Assembly: GCA_902536085.1 (NCBI GenBank)
Contig: CACAWF010000007.1
Location: 1 to 46,914, forward strand
Source of the DNA: an uncultured Pelagibacteraceae bacterium
GTDB lineage: Bacteria > Pseudomonadota > Alphaproteobacteria > Pelagibacterales > Pelagibacteraceae
Length of the DNA stretch: 46,914 nt
Direction: 5' to 3'
Part shown: piece after piece, positions 45,319-46,914 of the stretch
How positions within the stretch are numbered: the first letter of the stretch is position 1
Layout of the letters: each line of letters starts with the position of its first letter
Position numbers and translations under genes: made by a program
The notes under the pieces: model-generated
The model's input: only the letters and a program-made list of their open reading frames with translations
Database searches by the model: none
What the model was told of the DNA's origin: nothing

Positions 45319-45897
45319 TTATAAATTTCGCACTAGTTTTCTTACTTTTTCCATATGTGAATTAAATTTTTCTTGTGTCATACCTGGTAAAACCTCATAA
45401 AATCTTATGTAGGTTGTTTCCATTCCACCAAGTTTTAAAACTCCTGCTTTAATTCTTCTAAATGGAATATTTTGAAACCAGGTTTGAATTGAAAACCAAT
45501 TTCCACCGTAAGACATTGACATTATAGCTTTTCTACCTTTCATCGCGCCTGCAACTGGGTAACCCCAATTACCAACAAGTCTTTTAAATGAGAAAAACCA
45601 TTTAGGAGCTAAGGTTAAATCAATCCAATTTTCTAAAATTGCAGTTGCTCTCAGATTATAACAGGGTGAAATCATAAATAATACATCACTAGCTTCTAGT
45701 CTTTTTCTATAATCTAAAATTTGATTATTAGGGCCAGAACCATCAAAAAAAGGAATCGGTTTTTCCTCATGTAAATTAATTAAATCAATTTGATAACCTA
45801 ATTTTTTTGCCTCTTCGATAAAAGTATCTCTTACAGAAGCATTAAATGATTTTTTTATGTCGTGATGGCCGTAAACAATAAAAATTTTTTTAGACAT
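45319..45897 (-). CDS. NAD(P)H-quinone-oxidoreductase-type flavodoxin-fold protein
   Basis: This flavodoxin-like fold protein (KefF/MdaB/NQO1 group) probably binds FMN or FAD and reduces quinones. It has IFIVYGHHDIKKSFNASVRD at the N-terminus (phosphate-binding loop). Further marks are the core SDVLFMISPCYNLRATAIL (P-x-Y-N, where most relatives have P-x-x-W), APKWFFSFKRL and MSMSYGGNWFS. The length is 192 aa. A 51-aa membrane protein gene lies just upstream on the same strand with a two-base gap. No KefC-type channel is in the window. Confidence 0.85.
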   Translation of the reverse strand: MSKKIFIVYGHHDIKKSFNASVRDTFIEEAKKLGYQIDLINLHEEKPIPFFDGSGPNNQILDYRKRLEASDVLFMISPCYNLRATAILENWIDLTLAPKWFFSFKRLVGNWGYPVAGAMKGRKAIMSMSYGGNWFSIQTWFQNIPFRRIKAGVLKLGGMETTYIRFYEVLPGMTQEKFNSHMEKVRKLVRNL

Positions 45898-45899
45898 CT

Positions 45900-46055
45900 T
45901 TATTTGTCTATATCATTTTTTTCATTTTTTCGTATTAGAAATCCCGAACCTATCCCCACTGCAATGGCTGATATAACCCACGAATATTCTTGTTCGCTGA
46001 AAAGAACTAATAGACCAAAACCTATAATGATTACTCCTAAAAGCTTATTATCCAT
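45900..46055 (-). CDS. Small membrane protein, 51 aa
   Basis: This ORF begins MDNKLLGVIIIGFGLLVLFS and ends IRKNEKNDIDK. It has two short hydrophobic stretches (about residues 4-20 and 25-42) around EQEYSW, and a charged tail. It ends two bases before the quinone-reductase ATG, with TTTAGGAG-like bases inside its own coding start and no obvious own ribosome site. It is too short for many gene finders. I know no family for it; the fit to the operon supports it. Confidence 0.6.
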   Translation of the reverse strand: MDNKLLGVIIIGFGLLVLFSEQEYSWVISAIAVGIGSGFLIRKNEKNDIDK

Positions 46056-46089
46056 TGACAAATATAAACCTTATATTAAAGTTTACTTA

Positions 46090-46131
46090 CCCATCTGTCA
46101 TGGGAAAAAAGACTCGGCATTCGACATGCCG
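46090..46131 (+). promoter_or_regulatory. Two tandem hairpins in the leader of the 63-aa gene
   Basis: CCCAT-CTGTC-ATGGG (46090-46104) is followed by CGGCAT-TCGAC-ATGCCG (46115-46131). Both are perfect stems with 5-base loops. They stand in GC-richer DNA than the surroundings, upstream of a small gene with a strong ribosome binding site. No known riboswitch class was recognised. Confidence 0.4.
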
Positions 46132-46176
46132 GACCTATAAAGGGTTGCAAAGTCGGTGGAAATGAAAGGAGTTGCT

Positions 46177-46368
46177 ATGAATAGATTTAGCAAACTGTAT
46201 GGAAATTCTGCCGTTAAAAAAGCTGAGCAGAAACTTTCAATGCAGTTAAGTAAAAACCAAAAAGCCCCCGAGGCTAACGCCAATGGAACGGCTGGTTATT
46301 TGGTTAAAAACGGAAAAAATTCCGGAAAAATTTTGAAGCATATAAAAACTGATAAAAGCCAGCTTTAA
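46177..46368 (+). CDS. Small basic protein, 63 aa, unknown function
   Basis: I set the start at ATG 46177 because GAAAGGAG lies 5-6 bases upstream; an in-frame ATG at 46156 lacks this. The product begins MNRFSKLYGNSAVKKAEQKL, then QLSKNQKAPEANANGTAGYL and a lysine-rich tail. No membrane segment is seen, and I do not recognise the family. The base composition is GC-richer than its neighbours, and the strong ribosome site, structured leader and own terminator suggest high expression. It is followed by rlmN. Confidence 0.75.
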   Translation: MNRFSKLYGNSAVKKAEQKLSMQLSKNQKAPEANANGTAGYLVKNGKNSGKILKHIKTDKSQL

Positions 46369-46380
46369 AACTTTTATAGG

Positions 46381-46402
46381 GTGGGGACTTTAAAATCCCC
46401 AC
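46381..46402 (+). terminator. Intrinsic terminator-like hairpin after the 63-aa gene
   Basis: GTGGGGA (46381-46387) pairs perfectly with TCCCCAC (46396-46402), loop CTTTAAAA. The trailing bases (TCAAGTCTTT) are only a partial T tract. It lies 22 bases before the rlmN ATG. Confidence 0.65.
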
Positions 46403-46424
46403 TCAAGTCTTTAATATCACCCCA

Positions 46425-46914
46425 ATGGAAAAACAAAATTTTTATGATCTTAATTTTGATCAACTAAAATCTTTTTTAATTGAAAAAGGAGAAGTTGAGC
46501 CAAAAAAAGCAAAGATGAGATCTCAACAACTTTTTAATGCAGTTTATAAAAAAAATATTAAAAGTTTCGATGAACTTACAACATTTGGAGTTGAACTAAG
46601 AGGCAAGATCAAAGATTTGATTAGTTTAGAAAAACCAAAAATTATAGATGTTCAAAAATCTAAAGACGGGACTATAAAATTTCTTTTAGAGCTAAAAGAT
46701 AAACGTAATGTTGAGACAGTTCTTATTCCCGATAAATCTCAAAGCAGATATACAATTTGTTTATCCGTATCAGTGGGCTGTTATCTCTCTTGCGAATTTT
46801 GTGCAACAGCTCAAATTTCAAAAAAATTAGTAAGGAATTTATCTCCAGGTGAAATAATTTCACAAATCATTTTAAGTAAAGACTATATTAATGATTGGTC
46901 AACACAGAAAAAAA
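46425..46914 (+). CDS. rlmN: 23S rRNA/tRNA adenine-C2 methyltransferase RlmN (3' end outside window)
   Basis: This radical-SAM enzyme methylates C2 of A2503 in 23S rRNA and A37 in some tRNAs. 163 codons are present, cut by the window edge. The N-terminal helical domain starts EKQNFYDLNFDQLKSFLIEK, with KAKMRSQQLFNAVYKK. The 4Fe-4S cysteines are Cys119, Cys123 and Cys126 in VGCYLSCEFCATA, followed by KKLVRNLSPGEIISQI, the usual RlmN pattern. The second half, with the catalytic cysteine near the C-terminus, cannot be seen. Confidence 0.95.
   Translation, partial: MEKQNFYDLNFDQLKSFLIEKGEVEPKKAKMRSQQLFNAVYKKNIKSFDELTTFGVELRGKIKDLISLEKPKIIDVQKSKDGTIKFLLELKDKRNVETVLIPDKSQSRYTICLSVSVGCYLSCEFCATAQISKKLVRNLSPGEIISQIILSKDYINDWSTQKK

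Overview
This window is an AT-rich, very tightly packed piece of a bacterial chromosome. The gene content and order point to a streamlined alphaproteobacterium, most likely SAR11/Pelagibacterales or a similar marine lineage. The evidence is a RegB/RegA redox pair with the quinone motif and redox cysteine, a ChvI-ChvG pair, the order chvG-ahcY-tsaE-amgK-murU, a fold-III ornithine decarboxylase next to a deoxyhypusine-synthase-like gene, and near-zero intergenic space. I found no rRNA, tRNA, CRISPR array, insertion sequence or prophage. The taxonomic call is inference from content and composition.

Layout. 1-4.5 kb: dnaA (5' end outside the window), dnaN and gyrB; recF is absent between dnaN and gyrB. 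4.5-9.6 kb: regB and regA on the + strand, separated by a three-gene polyamine operon on the - strand (ODC, DHS-like, agmatinase family). 9.6-11.1 kb: BioY and a YadG-like ABC ATPase (-). 11.1-19.6 kb: polA, chvI-chvG, ahcY, tsaE, amgK and murU (+). 19.6-21.9 kb: gpmA (-), then VanZ-like, nuclease and muramidase-like lipoprotein genes (+). 21.9-27.1 kb: a - strand operon msrA-sseA-MFP-RND. 27.1-30.8 kb: EamA transporter, AlkA-like glycosylase, DUF1330, a purine phosphoribosyltransferase and a purine permease. 30.9-35.4 kb: lipoprotein, Hsp20, oligopeptidase B, J-domain protein and a GT9 glycosyltransferase. 35.4-38.8 kb: DapA-family protein, Cfa and an unrecognised lysine-rich coiled-coil protein. 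38.8-42.4 kb: MBL-fold hydrolase, small lipoprotein, thioesterase, a 40-codon small gene, purE and purK. 42.4-46.1 kb: a seven-gene - strand run (51-aa membrane protein, quinone reductase, membrane protein, FAH, 36-aa basic protein, SRAP, TauD). 46.1 kb to the end: a 63-aa small protein with a structured leader, and rlmN cut by the window edge.

How the genes work together. Replication and topology genes are followed by two global two-component systems, one redox (RegBA) and one envelope/acid (ChvGI). Envelope maintenance recurs: AmgK-MurU recycling, a lytic-transglycosylase-like lipoprotein, RND efflux, Cfa and GT9. Repair and redox protection recur too: MsrA, SseA, AlkA, SRAP and Hsp20. Purine metabolism appears as purE-purK and as PRT plus permease.

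The best candidates for something undescribed are the lysine-rich coiled-coil protein at 37562-38773, three small genes that ordinary gene finding can miss (36, 40 and 51 codons) plus a fourth whose start needs correcting (63 codons), and several perfect hairpins placed on or against start codons. I saw no defence island or other obvious large new system.
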